Shown: positions 35,780 through 44,789 of the stretch, piece by piece | Layout of the letters: each line of letters opens with the position of its first letter | Position numbering within the stretch: the first letter of the stretch is position 1 | DNA from: Calderihabitans maritimus | GTDB taxonomy: Bacteria > Bacillota > KKC1 > Calderihabitantales > Calderihabitantaceae | Direction of reading: 5' to 3' | DNA length: 50,822 nucleotides | NCBI RefSeq assembly: GCF_002207765.1 | Contig: NZ_BDGJ01000142.1 | Span: 1-50,822 of the forward strand | Notes under the pieces: model-generated | Seen by the model: the letters and a program-made list of their open reading frames with translations, nothing else | What the model was told of the DNA's origin: nothing | The model's database searches: none | Translations under genes and position numbers: made by a program

Positions 35780-36919
35780 TTATATGAATTCTATAAAAAC
35801 CGTATTGGCCACCGGTAGAGCCTTTTCAGTCAACTTCAGGCAATTCTCCCTTAACTCTACCAGCTTCCATGCTTGTAATTTTTCAATCGCTTCCCTGTAA
35901 ACTTCTTCTAATTTTAATTTAAAACGTTGTTCAAAAGTTTCTGATGAAACGCCGTCCAAAAGCCGCAGTCCCAGGATCATAGTTTCCGCCATTTCAGTGT
36001 CCTGGTCTATCTTTTCTTCAAATTCAACGGGAATCTTACCCTCCCTAACGGTTTCCAAATATTTTTCTAGAGAAAAGGTATTGGTGATACGCCGCCTGTT
36101 AAAATAAGAAGAAGCACTTAATCCGGCGCCGATGTATTCCCCGTTGGTCCAATAGTTTAAGTTATGGCGGGAACGTTTTCCGGGTTGAGCAAAATTGGAA
36201 ATTTCATAGTGTTCGTAACCGGCACCGGTGAGAATCCGCCGGGCGAGTTTATACATTTCGGCGTTAGTCTCTTCCGCCGGCAGGTCTAGCTTCCCCTGAC
36301 GGTAGAGTTTTTCCCATAAGGTACCCGCTTCCAACTTCAAACCGTAAGTAGAAATATGCTCCGGTCCTAAACTAATGCTTTTCTCCAAAGTTTGTTCCCA
36401 ATCCGCCAAGGTCTGCCCGGGAAGCCCGTAAATCAGGTCTATATTAATATTAGTGTAGTCGTTCTGCCGAGCTGAAAAATAACTCTTCTCAATATCCTTT
36501 ACCGTGTGAGCCCGTCCCATTTTCAGCAAGTGTTCCGCATTAAACGATTGAACCCCCAGGGATAAGCGGTTGACCCCTTCGCACCGCCACAGGCGAAGTT
36601 TTTCCCGGTTAAGAGTCCCGGGGTTGGCTTCCAGCGTACATTCTATTCCTTCCGGCCAGTCAAAAAAAGCACGTATGCCCTCCAAGATCTGAACCAGCTG
36701 AGCAGCACTCAGACAGGAAGGGGTTCCCCCTCCAAGATATACTGATTTTAACCTGCGCTGCCCGGCACTCAAATTCCGGGCATGCAACTCTATTTCTTTT
36801 ACTAAAAGCCGGACATACTGTTCAACTTTTTCTTCCTCCGGCAAGGGATAGGACAAGAAATCGCAATAAAAACATTTGCGGATACAGAAAGGTATGTGGA
36901 CATAGAGCCCGATGGCCAT
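35780..36919 (-). CDS. hemW: HemW-like radical SAM protein
   Basis: 379 residues from the ATG at 36919, which follows GGAAGGGG. The radical-SAM cluster motif CIRKCFYCDF near residue 10 (CxxxCxxC) and GGGTPS near 68 identify the HemN/HemW family. HemW is regarded as a haem chaperone; it was long annotated as oxygen-independent coproporphyrinogen oxidase, and the extra N-terminal Cys of true HemN is lacking. C-terminal HemN domain (NYWTNGEYIGAGLSASSYFNRRR) is present. It follows lepA by 22 bases, the conserved Bacillota order upstream of hrcA. Confidence 0.93.
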   Translation of the reverse strand: MAIGLYVHIPFCIRKCFYCDFLSYPLPEEEKVEQYVRLLVKEIELHARNLSAGQRRLKSVYLGGGTPSCLSAAQLVQILEGIRAFFDWPEGIECTLEANPGTLNREKLRLWRCEGVNRLSLGVQSFNAEHLLKMGRAHTVKDIEKSYFSARQNDYTNINIDLIYGLPGQTLADWEQTLEKSISLGPEHISTYGLKLEAGTLWEKLYRQGKLDLPAEETNAEMYKLARRILTGAGYEHYEISNFAQPGKRSRHNLNYWTNGEYIGAGLSASSYFNRRRITNTFSLEKYLETVREGKIPVEFEEKIDQDTEMAETMILGLRLLDGVSSETFEQRFKLKLEEVYREAIEKLQAWKLVELRENCLKLTEKALPVANTVFIEFI

Positions 36920-36941
36920 ATAACTTCCCCTTCCCAAAACC

Positions 36942-38750
36942 TTAGTCCAAACTCAGGACGGCCATGAAGGCCTCTTGGGGAATTTCTACCTTTCCTACCT
37001 GTTTCATCCGCCTCTTGCCCTCTTTCTGTTTCTCCAGCAACTTTCGCTTCCGGGTTACGTCCCCGCCGTAGCATTTGTCAAGCACGTTTTTCCGCAAGGC
37101 CCGAATGGTTTCTCTAGCAATTACCTTATTTCCAATGGCCGCCTGAATAGGAACCTCAAACAGCTGCCTGGGTATCAATTCTTTCAATTTTCCGGTCAAG
37201 TCTCTTCCCCTCTGGTATGCTTTTTCCCGGTGGACGATGCAGGAAAGGGCATCAACTACTTCACCGTTAATCAAAATATCCAGCTTTACCAGGTCGGACG
37301 CCCGGTAGCCCACCAGTTCATAATCAAAAGAAGCATAACCCCGTGTACGGGACTTAAGCCGGTCAAAGAAGTCATAAATTATTTCGTTGAGAGGAAATTC
37401 ATAGACTAATACCACCCGTTTTTCCGAGAGATAGTTCATATTTACATACTGCCCCCGTTTTTCCTGGGCAAGCTCCATGACCGCACCGACGTAATCGTCG
37501 GGAGTCATAATCGTTGCCTTTACAAAGGGCTCTTCAATGCAGTCAATTTCAACCACCGGAGGCATCCGGGTGGGGTTATCCACCATTACTACCTCTCCGT
37601 TGGTCTTCGTGACCCGATAAACAACGCTGGGAGCAGTGGTGATGAGATTAAGTTTATATTCCCGCTCCAATCTCTCTTGAATAATTTCCATGTGCAGAAG
37701 CCCCAAAAAGCCACAGCGAAACCCAAACCCCAAAGCTGCCGAGGTTTCCGGCTCGAAAATCAATGCGGCATCATTCAATTTCAGTTTTTCCAAAGCGTCC
37801 CTAAGCTGCTCATAATCGGTACTCTCTACGGGATAAAGACCGCAGTAGACCATCGGAGTTGCCTTCCGGTATCCCGGCAGCGGGGAAGCAGCCGGGTTCC
37901 GGGCGTCGGTAATGGTATCTCCCACTTGGGTATCTTTCACGTTCTTTATACTGGCCGTGAGAAAACCTACTTCTCCCGCCGATAACTTGTCCACTATTTT
38001 CATATAGGGGGTAAATACTCCTACTTCATCCACCTCAAAGACTTTACCGGAAGACATCATCTTGATCTGCATCCCTTTGGCCACACTACCCTCTACAATC
38101 CGAATATAGGGGACCGCTCCCTTATAGGAATTAAACTGGGAGTCAAAAATAAGGGCCCTCAAGGGAGCATCTACGTCACCAACGGGGGGCGGTATCTTGT
38201 TAACAATCGCCTCCAGAATTTCTTCCACTCCCTGCCCGGTTTTGGCTGAAGCTAAAATAGCTTCCGACGCATCCAGCCCGATTATTTCTTCGATTTCTTT
38301 TTTGACTCTGTCTGGATCAGCATTGGGAAGGTCAATTTTATTGATAACCGGGATAATTTCCAGGTCATTTTCCAGGGCCAGGTACACGTTGGCTAACGTT
38401 TGGGCTTCAATTCCCTGGGCCGCATCAATAACTAAAAGGGCGCCTTCACAGGCCGCCAAGCTGCGGGAAACTTCGTAGGAAAAATCTACGTGTCCTGGTG
38501 TATCTATGAGGTTCAACTGGTAGGTCTTCCCGTCCTTGGCCTTATATGATAACCGTACGGCCTGCAGCTTTATGGTAATGCCCCGCTCTCTTTCCAAATC
38601 CATCATATCCAGAACCTGTTCTGTAATCTCCCGTTTGTCCAGGGCACCGGTATATTCCAGCAGGCGGTCGGCCAGAGTGGATTTGCCATGGTCAATATGT
38701 GCTATTATGCAGAAATTCCTAATGTTACTCTGCCACTTAGGCTGAGTCAT
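36942..38750 (-). CDS. lepA: elongation factor 4 (LepA)
   Basis: Ribosomal back-translocating/biogenesis GTPase. The ATG at 38750 gives the standard [25 protein letters not shown] start (602 residues); longer in-frame starts are not needed. G motifs AHIDHGKST near 17, DTPGHVDF near 80 and NKIDLPNAD near 135; then domain II, EF-G-like domains, and the LepA-specific C-terminal domain ending with [15 protein letters not shown]-like basic helix and [12 protein letters not shown]. In Bacillota it lies between the spoIIP region and hemW, as here. Confidence 0.97.
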   Translation of the reverse strand: MTQPKWQSNIRNFCIIAHIDHGKSTLADRLLEYTGALDKREITEQVLDMMDLERERGITIKLQAVRLSYKAKDGKTYQLNLIDTPGHVDFSYEVSRSLAACEGALLVIDAAQGIEAQTLANVYLALENDLEIIPVINKIDLPNADPDRVKKEIEEIIGLDASEAILASAKTGQGVEEILEAIVNKIPPPVGDVDAPLRALIFDSQFNSYKGAVPYIRIVEGSVAKGMQIKMMSSGKVFEVDEVGVFTPYMKIVDKLSAGEVGFLTASIKNVKDTQVGDTITDARNPAASPLPGYRKATPMVYCGLYPVESTDYEQLRDALEKLKLNDAALIFEPETSAALGFGFRCGFLGLLHMEIIQERLEREYKLNLITTAPSVVYRVTKTNGEVVMVDNPTRMPPVVEIDCIEEPFVKATIMTPDDYVGAVMELAQEKRGQYVNMNYLSEKRVVLVYEFPLNEIIYDFFDRLKSRTRGYASFDYELVGYRASDLVKLDILINGEVVDALSCIVHREKAYQRGRDLTGKLKELIPRQLFEVPIQAAIGNKVIARETIRALRKNVLDKCYGGDVTRKRKLLEKQKEGKRRMKQVGKVEIPQEAFMAVLSLD

Positions 38751-38851
38751 ATCCCGCTTTTCCTCCCGACAATCCATTCTTAACCTTGATATTATAACAC
38801 CATTTGTTTGACGGTTCAACAGGATTAAAAATTGAGGCTGGGGAGCCCATA

Positions 38852-40411
38852 CTACACTGGCCGGGAGAAGCGCCTTTTGAGTATGCCCATAACCATTGTC
38901 GCTTCCTCCATGCGGAAAATTAAAGCCAGAAGAATATATACTATCATTCCCGCGCCTGCTGCCGCGAACACCTGCAGAGCTTGATTTATTTTCAACGAAA
39001 TATCTGTAACCTGCTCAATGTAGGAAGCGACTACATAACTGCACAGACCCATTACCGAGGCTGCAAAAAGACTTTTGACAAAAGAAAATAACATCTGGTA
39101 ACCGTTTATTCCTCCCAATTTCCGCTTGAGAATAAACAGCAAAAGCATCATATTAAATATACCGGCCACCGAATAAGCCAGCGCCAGGCCACCATGTCCC
39201 AGCTTTTTAATCAAAACGAAGTTGAGGTAAATATTGAGGAGAATGGTCAAGACACCCCCGGTTACTGGAGTACGGGTGTCATGCAGGGCGTAAAATACCC
39301 GGTTGAGAACCTGTATGGCCGAATAAGCAAACAGTCCCAAGGAATAAAACAGCAGGGCGTAAGCTGTTGCCTGGGTCGCCTGAGGGGTAAACTTTCCCTG
39401 CTCAAACAAGAGGCGAACTATGGGAACGCGCAGGGAAATCAGGCCGGCTGCAGCAGGGACGGTAAGAAAGATAACCGACCGGATTCCCAATGACATAGTA
39501 TGTTTAAACTGTTCCCGCTCCTTCCGCGCGGCCTGAGAGGTGAGAGTGGGAAAAACAGCTACGGCAACCGCGATCGCAAATACGCCTATAGGAAGTTGCA
39601 TTAAGCGTTGAGCGGTGCGCAGAGCCGCCACTATCCCCGGCGCAAGGGTAGAGGCTAAATTTTGATTGACAAATAGATTAAACTGGGTTACCGACAAACC
39701 TATAAGTACCGGCAGCATTAAACTTCCCAACTTCCGCACGCCCGGATGAGTAAGGTTAAAGGAAAACCGGTAGCGCAGCCCCATTCTAATTAAAACGGGT
39801 AACTGCACCCCAAAATTGAGCATTGCTCCCACTACTACTCCTACCGAAAAACCTGCTATACCCAACAAAGGGGATAGCAGTAACCCAACTGCAATAATGG
39901 CCAGATTGTAAAGTACGGAACCCAGAGCAGGAGCAAAGAAATGCTTGTAGGAATTAAGAATACCCATAGACATTCCGCTCAAAGCCATAAAGAAGGCCTG
40001 GGCAAACATAATTCTGGTCAGCATAACGGTTAGTTCCAAACTAGCGGGATTAAAGCCGGGAACCAGCAAATAGATCAACTTCGGTGTATAAATCAAACCT
40101 AAAGATATACCTACCACCATGAGAACCATAATAACATTAAAAACTATACTGGCCATTTCCCAGGCTTCTTTTTCCCGTTCAGTCGCTATATAACTGGAAA
40201 ATACGGGAATAAAAGAAGAGCTTAAAGCTCCTCCTACCAACAACATATAGAGAAAATCAGGAACCGAAAAAGCAGCATTGTAGGCGTCGGTTATGCGGTT
40301 CTGTCCAAACTGAGCGTAGATAACCACGTCGCGCAAGTATCCGAGAATTCTGGACACTACCATGGAAATCATAATTAGTCCAGCGGCTTTCGCAACTCGT
40401 TGACCTTCCAC
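38852..40411 (-). CDS. murJ: lipid II flippase MurJ
   Basis: A 519-residue MOP-superfamily membrane protein with about 14 hydrophobic helices; MurJ moves lipid II across the membrane for cell-wall synthesis. The N-terminal [32 protein letters not shown] and later [32 protein letters not shown] are the family signature (MviN). The conserved Arg residues in helix 1 and the loop are visible. It is inserted between lepA and spoIIP and is read in the same direction, though it has a ~100-base gap from lepA. Confidence 0.95.
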   Translation of the reverse strand: MEGQRVAKAAGLIMISMVVSRILGYLRDVVIYAQFGQNRITDAYNAAFSVPDFLYMLLVGGALSSSFIPVFSSYIATEREKEAWEMASIVFNVIMVLMVVGISLGLIYTPKLIYLLVPGFNPASLELTVMLTRIMFAQAFFMALSGMSMGILNSYKHFFAPALGSVLYNLAIIAVGLLLSPLLGIAGFSVGVVVGAMLNFGVQLPVLIRMGLRYRFSFNLTHPGVRKLGSLMLPVLIGLSVTQFNLFVNQNLASTLAPGIVAALRTAQRLMQLPIGVFAIAVAVAVFPTLTSQAARKEREQFKHTMSLGIRSVIFLTVPAAAGLISLRVPIVRLLFEQGKFTPQATQATAYALLFYSLGLFAYSAIQVLNRVFYALHDTRTPVTGGVLTILLNIYLNFVLIKKLGHGGLALAYSVAGIFNMMLLLFILKRKLGGINGYQMLFSFVKSLFAASVMGLCSYVVASYIEQVTDISLKINQALQVFAAAGAGMIVYILLALIFRMEEATMVMGILKRRFSRPV

Positions 40412-40498
40412 TGCAGATCCCTTCCTGCAAGAATTCCAACTTATTATACCATTTTTTGCTGATCCTAAAAAGTGCTGCTCCCATAATCAATCCTCGGT

Positions 40499-40708
40499 TC
40501 ATTTATGGTTGATTAAAAAATCATCCAACCGGTACTGTTTTCCCATAAATTCCACGTTCAGCTCGTGATTCTCCCAATTCAGTTTCAAGAACCACGCCGG
40601 GGAACCATCTCCCATTAAACTGGCGAAACCGCTTGATGCAACGTTCAAGCCAGCTACCAAAAGCCAAAGAACCAGAACTACCACTCCGAAGAACCTCAAA
40701 GCTGACAT
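40499..40708 (-). CDS. small hypothetical membrane protein
   Basis: 69 residues from the ATG at 40708, preceded by GGGAGGTG nine bases away. One N-terminal membrane helix (ALRFFGVVVLVLWLLVAGL) is followed by a polar, strand-forming tail (FLKLNWENHELNVEFMGKQYRLDDF). It lies between spoIIP and murJ with short gaps and is probably in the same transcript. The family is unknown; a sporulation role would be guesswork. Confidence 0.65.
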   Translation of the reverse strand: MSALRFFGVVVLVLWLLVAGLNVASSGFASLMGDGSPAWFLKLNWENHELNVEFMGKQYRLDDFLINHK

Positions 40709-40757
40709 GGTGAGCACCTCCCTGGATCGTTTATTTTTCTTGCCAACCTTTTCTGGT

Positions 40758-41822
40758 TCATTCCAGTTCCTCCAGCACGGCCTTAAGAACCCTGGCTAAA
40801 AATGTAACTGCTTGTTTTGCTTCTTCCAAAGAGTTTTTGACACTTCCTACCTCAACTAAAATTGCACGGGGATGTAGGTGTTGGTTATAACGCCCCGACT
40901 GCACCCTTACTCCCCTCGAGAGACCGGGAAACATTTCCTCCATTTTCCGATGAACTTTAAGGGCAAACTGCCAGTTCTTTTTCCACGTGGGATGATCCCA
41001 CCGGGCATCGCTGCCGACAATCAACAATATCCTGGCTGCCGGTTTTCCTTCGATGTAAACCAATTCTTTTTCTTTCAATCCGGCGTCCCGATGAATATCT
41101 ATTAATACCTTTATGGATGGATGTTCCCGCAACATCTTCTTAGCCGTCTCTTCCGAATTTCCGTAAGACTGGTTCCAGTCAGGATAATCATGAATCTTCT
41201 CGGAACGTGCCGTTCTCACCCCTATCTCCTCCAAAGAATTCTGCAGAGTTTCTGCTACTTTGACTACCCCTCCGTTTTTCCCTTCCAAGCGGTCGGTTCC
41301 ATCGGTAGGAAGATACGTTTCGGCATTATGAGTGTTATAAATACCAACCAGAATTTCATTTGAGGGCAGTTGCACGGGAACGTTTGTCTCTACCACAGCT
41401 ATTTCCTTATCTTCCTCTTTTTCAACGGTTATTTCTTCCGCCACGGAAGCTTCAGCGGTAAGGGTAGCACCCTGGATAGTATTGAAGAGAACTAATTGAG
41501 CCTGCAGGAAACTCTTGGGGTCGTTCACCTTCACTTGGGCAACCGCGCGGACCGCGTCCTCCACAAAATCCTCCGGTGTCCGCCCGGACTCAATTTCCTC
41601 CTGCATGGTTAAAACCGGGAGCTGAGAAGTCAGTATTTTTAAGTAATTTTCCTGGTTAAAAACAGCTGTATGCAGTACCGGCCTCCAGCCGCCGGCCAGG
41701 GTACTACTCTTAATTCCAATTAATAGAGAAAAAACAATAATAACAGTTAAAATTATTGCCTTTAAGCCAAATAACCATCTAACCGGTATACGGCATCTGC
41801 CCCTCCACCTGAACTCTTTCAC
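40758..41822 (-). CDS. spoIIP: stage II sporulation protein P
   Basis: A membrane-anchored cell-wall hydrolase (amidase/endopeptidase) that with SpoIID and SpoIIM drives engulfment. The GTG at 41822 follows GGGAGG (354 residues); the longer ATG frame has no site. N-terminal membrane helix (about 18-38), a linker, then the SpoIIP domain: VGIYNTHNAETYLP near 170, GGVVKVAETLQNSLEE, VLIDIHRDAG near 248, and ARAILVEVGS-like HPRAILVEVGS near 320. The His and Glu residues expected for zinc are present. Confidence 0.94.
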   Translation of the reverse strand: MKEFRWRGRCRIPVRWLFGLKAIILTVIIVFSLLIGIKSSTLAGGWRPVLHTAVFNQENYLKILTSQLPVLTMQEEIESGRTPEDFVEDAVRAVAQVKVNDPKSFLQAQLVLFNTIQGATLTAEASVAEEITVEKEEDKEIAVVETNVPVQLPSNEILVGIYNTHNAETYLPTDGTDRLEGKNGGVVKVAETLQNSLEEIGVRTARSEKIHDYPDWNQSYGNSEETAKKMLREHPSIKVLIDIHRDAGLKEKELVYIEGKPAARILLIVGSDARWDHPTWKKNWQFALKVHRKMEEMFPGLSRGVRVQSGRYNQHLHPRAILVEVGSVKNSLEEAKQAVTFLARVLKAVLEELE

Positions 41823-41913
41823 CTTTGTCCCTCCCTTTGGGTACATTGAATTTTATGCTTATCTCCAGGAAAATATTACAAATAAGAGCAGCAGTATTTC
41901 TGTTAAATCGACA

Positions 41914-41941
41914 TAAAAAAACGGCCTCCGAAAGAAGGCCG
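41914..41941 (-). terminator. intrinsic terminator after the holin-like gene
   Basis: On the minus strand CGGCCT and AGGCCG with an eight-base loop, followed by seven T residues. It begins 16 bases after the holin-like stop and isolates that gene from spoIIP. Confidence 0.88.
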
Positions 41942-41956
41942 CTTTGCTGCCTGTAA

Positions 41957-42286
41957 TTAACGCAGCTCAGTAGGAACAAAAGCATCAATGACGCCGATGA
42001 CTAAAGCCGCCAATAAAGCTCCCACCACGTTGACAGAAATGTAGGCAGGTACGATAAATTTGGCCAAGTAAATTACTACAGCAGAGGTGATAAAGCCTAC
42101 AATACCCCGATTTTGAGGAGAAACCTTATCACCCAAAATGCTCTCAACAATATAGCCTAAAACAGCAATTACTACCGCAGCAATTAAGGCTCCTGTAAAT
42201 CCGGCTACATTAATACCCGGAAGCAACCAGCTGACCAGCATCAACACCAGCGCCGAAACAACAAAACGGACAATCATGCCAATCAT
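41957..42286 (-). CDS. phage holin family IV-like membrane protein
   Basis: 109 residues, four hydrophobic helices (about 5-27, 30-50, 62-83 and 86-104) with a short polar stretch ESILGDKVSPQNRG in the middle. The PGINVAGFTGALIAAVVIAVLGYI pattern is that of the holin-superfamily IV / DUF360-type membrane proteins found on many bacterial chromosomes, outside phages. No phage gene is nearby, so lysis is unlikely; the actual role is unknown. It is monocistronic, with its own terminator, and divergent from rpsT. Confidence 0.8.
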   Translation of the reverse strand: MIGMIVRFVVSALVLMLVSWLLPGINVAGFTGALIAAVVIAVLGYIVESILGDKVSPQNRGIVGFITSAVVIYLAKFIVPAYISVNVVGALLAALVIGVIDAFVPTELR

Positions 42287-42379
42287 CCAAACTCACCTCC
42301 TAGCCATTTTATCCATATAATTTCCAAAAACAGCAAATTATATACAATCCAGCCACTTTAAAAACTTTCCTATAGTCCC

Positions 42380-42408
42380 TTGCGTATTGTCCAGCCAAAT
42401 GGTAAAAT
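42380..42408 (+). promoter_or_regulatory. sigma-A promoter of rpsT
   Basis: TTGCGT (42380-42385), a 17-base spacer and TAAAAT (42403-42408), about 70 bases upstream of rpsT. It fits the only plus-strand gene in the window. Confidence 0.7.
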
Positions 42409-42475
42409 ATACGTTGTTAGTTGAGCAAATACCACCAGAGGCGTTTTTTTGGGCAAGGAGGTGACTTCAAAGCAA

Positions 42476-42742
42476 ATGCCTAATATTAAATCCGCCAAAA
42501 AAAGAGTAAAACTCATCCGCATACGTACGCAAAGAAACAAAGCAGTCAAATCGATGGTTAAAACTGCTATCAGGCGTTTTCACGAAGCCTTAGCGGAGGG
42601 CAACGAGGAAAAAATTCAAGAGACTTTCCGCAGAGCCATAAAATTAGTAGACAAGGCAGCCGCTAAAGGAGTCATACACAAAAATAATGCCGCCAGGAAA
42701 AAATCCAAATTGTACCGCAAGTTGAACGAACGTGCCAGTTAA
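42476..42742 (+). CDS. rpsT: 30S ribosomal protein S20
   Basis: 88 residues of strongly basic helical protein: MPNIKSAKKRVKLIRIRTQRNK, then VKTAIRRFHEAL and KGVIHKNNAARKKSKLYRKLN, the S20 pattern that binds 16S rRNA near the 5' domain. The start ATG at 42476 is 12 bases after AAGGAGGTG. It is the only plus-strand gene here; its divergent placement opposite holA is normal for Bacillota. The leader may hold autoregulatory structure, which I did not resolve. Confidence 0.96.
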   Translation: MPNIKSAKKRVKLIRIRTQRNKAVKSMVKTAIRRFHEALAEGNEEKIQETFRRAIKLVDKAAAKGVIHKNNAARKKSKLYRKLNERAS

Positions 42743-42763
42743 TTTGAAGACGCCCTTGAGCAG

Positions 42764-42792
42764 AAAAAAGAACCCGTAAGTGGGTTCTTTTT
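42764..42792. terminator. bidirectional terminator between rpsT and the methyltransferase gene
   Basis: AAAAAGAACCC and GGGTTCTTTTT are a symmetrical hairpin with a short loop, giving a T run on both strands. It can end rpsT (plus) and the convergent methyltransferase gene (minus), whose stop is 13 bases away. Confidence 0.88.
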
Positions 42793-42804
42793 CGTCCTTC
42801 AATT

Positions 42805-43710
42805 TTATTCCTCCACTGTCACATATTCTGCGACCTTTTTCTTGTCTTTAGAAGATATTGCCTTCAGTTTTAATGGTTCTTCAAACCTTTTCTCAATACC
42901 TTTCACATATTTAGGATTTATTTCTATCATAATGAAATTTCTATTCAGTGCCTGAGCTACATAACCGGTAGTACCCACGCCGGCAACCGGATCCAAGATG
43001 GTGTCTCCTTCTTGAGTGGAGGTCAGAATCACCCTGCGCAGTAACTCAACCGGCTTTTGCGTAGAATGCAGTTTTTTTCCGTCCTCTCCTTTTAACCGCT
43101 CCCGACCACTGCATATGGGCAAAACCCAAACATTGGCCCCAATTTTACCTATTCCAAACTCTTTAGCAAATTCTTTGTTGAATGTATATTTCTTGGCCTT
43201 CTTATCTTTTACCGCCCAAATCAAAGTCTCAGTAGCGTTGGTAAATCTGACCCCCAGCCAGTTGGGCATGGGGTTGGTTTTAACCCAGTGAACATCATTG
43301 AGTATCCAGTAGCCCAAATCCTGCATGATTTTACCAATTCGGAAAATGCTATGGTAAGTAGCTATAACCCAAAGGGTGGCATTGGGTTTCATGACCCTGC
43401 GGATCGCCAGCAAAATGTTTTTTATAAATTCATCATATTCTTCAAAAGACCCGAACTGGTCCCAATCATCGTTAACCCCTTCAACCACTGTCCTGACTGT
43501 CCACCTTCTTAATTCTTTCGGAGGTAACTGGAGAAAATAGGGAGGGTCCATAAAAACCATGTCCACCGATTCTTCCGGTAACTTTCTTAATACTGTTAGG
43601 GCGTCACCCAGCAGGACTTTATTGAGCACCTCTCGGCAGGTATAACTCTCTTTTTCCGGCCTGTCAATCAACACGAGACTATTTTCATTGTGCCCTGCAA
43701 CCCCATCCAA
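42805..43710 (-). CDS. CcrM/HinfI-like DNA methyltransferase, no restriction partner
   Basis: 301-residue beta-class amino-methyltransferase, motif order IV then I. Motif IV is DPPY at 55-58; WDQFGSFEEYDEF near 83, ILNDVHWVKTNPMPNWLGVRF near 136 and HSTQKPVELL near 215 strongly resemble CcrM and M.HinfI, which make N6-methyladenine in GANTC. SAM motif I is DPVAGVGTTG at 240-249, where CcrM-type enzymes normally have DPFFGTGTTG. The ~80-residue C-terminal extension of CcrM is missing. No restriction gene is beside it; it sits between holA and rpsT, 18 bases after holA's neighbour start. TTG start; specificity is inferred only. Confidence 0.9.
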   Translation of the reverse strand: MDGVAGHNENSLVLIDRPEKESYTCREVLNKVLLGDALTVLRKLPEESVDMVFMDPPYFLQLPPKELRRWTVRTVVEGVNDDWDQFGSFEEYDEFIKNILLAIRRVMKPNATLWVIATYHSIFRIGKIMQDLGYWILNDVHWVKTNPMPNWLGVRFTNATETLIWAVKDKKAKKYTFNKEFAKEFGIGKIGANVWVLPICSGRERLKGEDGKKLHSTQKPVELLRRVILTSTQEGDTILDPVAGVGTTGYVAQALNRNFIMIEINPKYVKGIEKRFEEPLKLKAISSKDKKKVAEYVTVEE

Positions 43711-43728
43711 CAGTTATCGCCTCTCTTT

Positions 43729-44775
43729 CTAAACGTTACGCGCATGACTTCCCGGCGGAAAATTTAAGGACAACAAAGCTATTTCCATAAGATAAACAGG
43801 ATCGCCCTGGCCGGTTTTAACGGCAATATCCAATTCCAGCATGCGCCGCAGAGCCTCTTCCAAATTTGCTCTGGAAAAATTTCGTGATTGCTGCAGGCAT
43901 TTTTGAGCCACATAAGGATGAAGTTGTAACTCCCGCGCAATCTGCTTTTCGGAAAAACCCTTTTCCAATAATCCTTTAACTTGCAGCATTAAACGAAACT
44001 GCCGGGCTATCATAAATAGGATTTTGAGCGGCGGTTCACCCCAGTTAAGCATTTCTCTCATTAAGAGCACTGCCTTTTCCGTCTTCCTTTCACCAATAGC
44101 ATCAACCAGCCTGAAAATATTGCCTTCTTCCGTTTTGCTTATGAGATCCGTTATGTCCGATAGGGTAATAATATCTTTATCCCCCAGAAAAGTACATATC
44201 TTTTCTATTTCGTTCTCCAATAAAAAGAGATTTTCTCCCACCGCCGCAACAAGGTATTGCAACGCCGGAAATTCTATCCTTTTGCCCCGCTGTTCTACCC
44301 GCTTTTTTACCCATGCACTCAACGCCTTCCCCTTCAAAAGCGGGAAGTTGACTACTTCCCCTTTCTCCTGCACTGCCCGGTATAGGCGTTTCCGTGCGTC
44401 CACCTTCCCTTCTACCGTAAAAACCAGGCAAGTAGACGGTAGAGGCCGGGACAGGTAGTCCAGCAACATTTTTTCTTCATCTTTGGACCCCGATTTTTCC
44501 GCAGAGCGTGATCGAAACATTTCCGCCTCCTTTACTACTACCAGCCGCCGTTCCGCCAAAACCGGGAGGGTATTGGCCGCCTCTACAATGCGCGCCACCG
44601 GGACTTCCGACCCGTCTAAAACATCATAATTGAAATCACTGCACCCAGAGGTTACAATCTTGTTTTTTAGCGCCTCTAATACTTCTTGAAATAAAAACTT
44701 TTCTTCACCGTAAAAAAGGTATACAGGGGCAATCTCATTCTTTTCGATTTTCGTTAAAAGCTGTTGGTAATTCAT
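43729..44775 (-). CDS. holA: DNA polymerase III delta subunit
   Basis: The clamp-loader subunit that opens the beta sliding clamp. 348 residues: N-terminal IAPVYLFYGEEKFLFQEVLEALKNK, VVKEAEMF near 83, then the AAA-like lid and C-terminal collar domain (LKILFMIARQFRLMLQVKGLLEKG, HPYVAQKCLQQSRNFSRANLEEAL). It starts 14 bases after comEC, the usual Clostridia order comEC-holA-rpsT. The methyltransferase gene follows at once downstream. Confidence 0.95.
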   Translation of the reverse strand: MNYQQLLTKIEKNEIAPVYLFYGEEKFLFQEVLEALKNKIVTSGCSDFNYDVLDGSEVPVARIVEAANTLPVLAERRLVVVKEAEMFRSRSAEKSGSKDEEKMLLDYLSRPLPSTCLVFTVEGKVDARKRLYRAVQEKGEVVNFPLLKGKALSAWVKKRVEQRGKRIEFPALQYLVAAVGENLFLLENEIEKICTFLGDKDIITLSDITDLISKTEEGNIFRLVDAIGERKTEKAVLLMREMLNWGEPPLKILFMIARQFRLMLQVKGLLEKGFSEKQIARELQLHPYVAQKCLQQSRNFSRANLEEALRRMLELDIAVKTGQGDPVYLMEIALLSLNFPPGSHARNV

Positions 44776-44789
44776 TTAAGTTCCACCTC

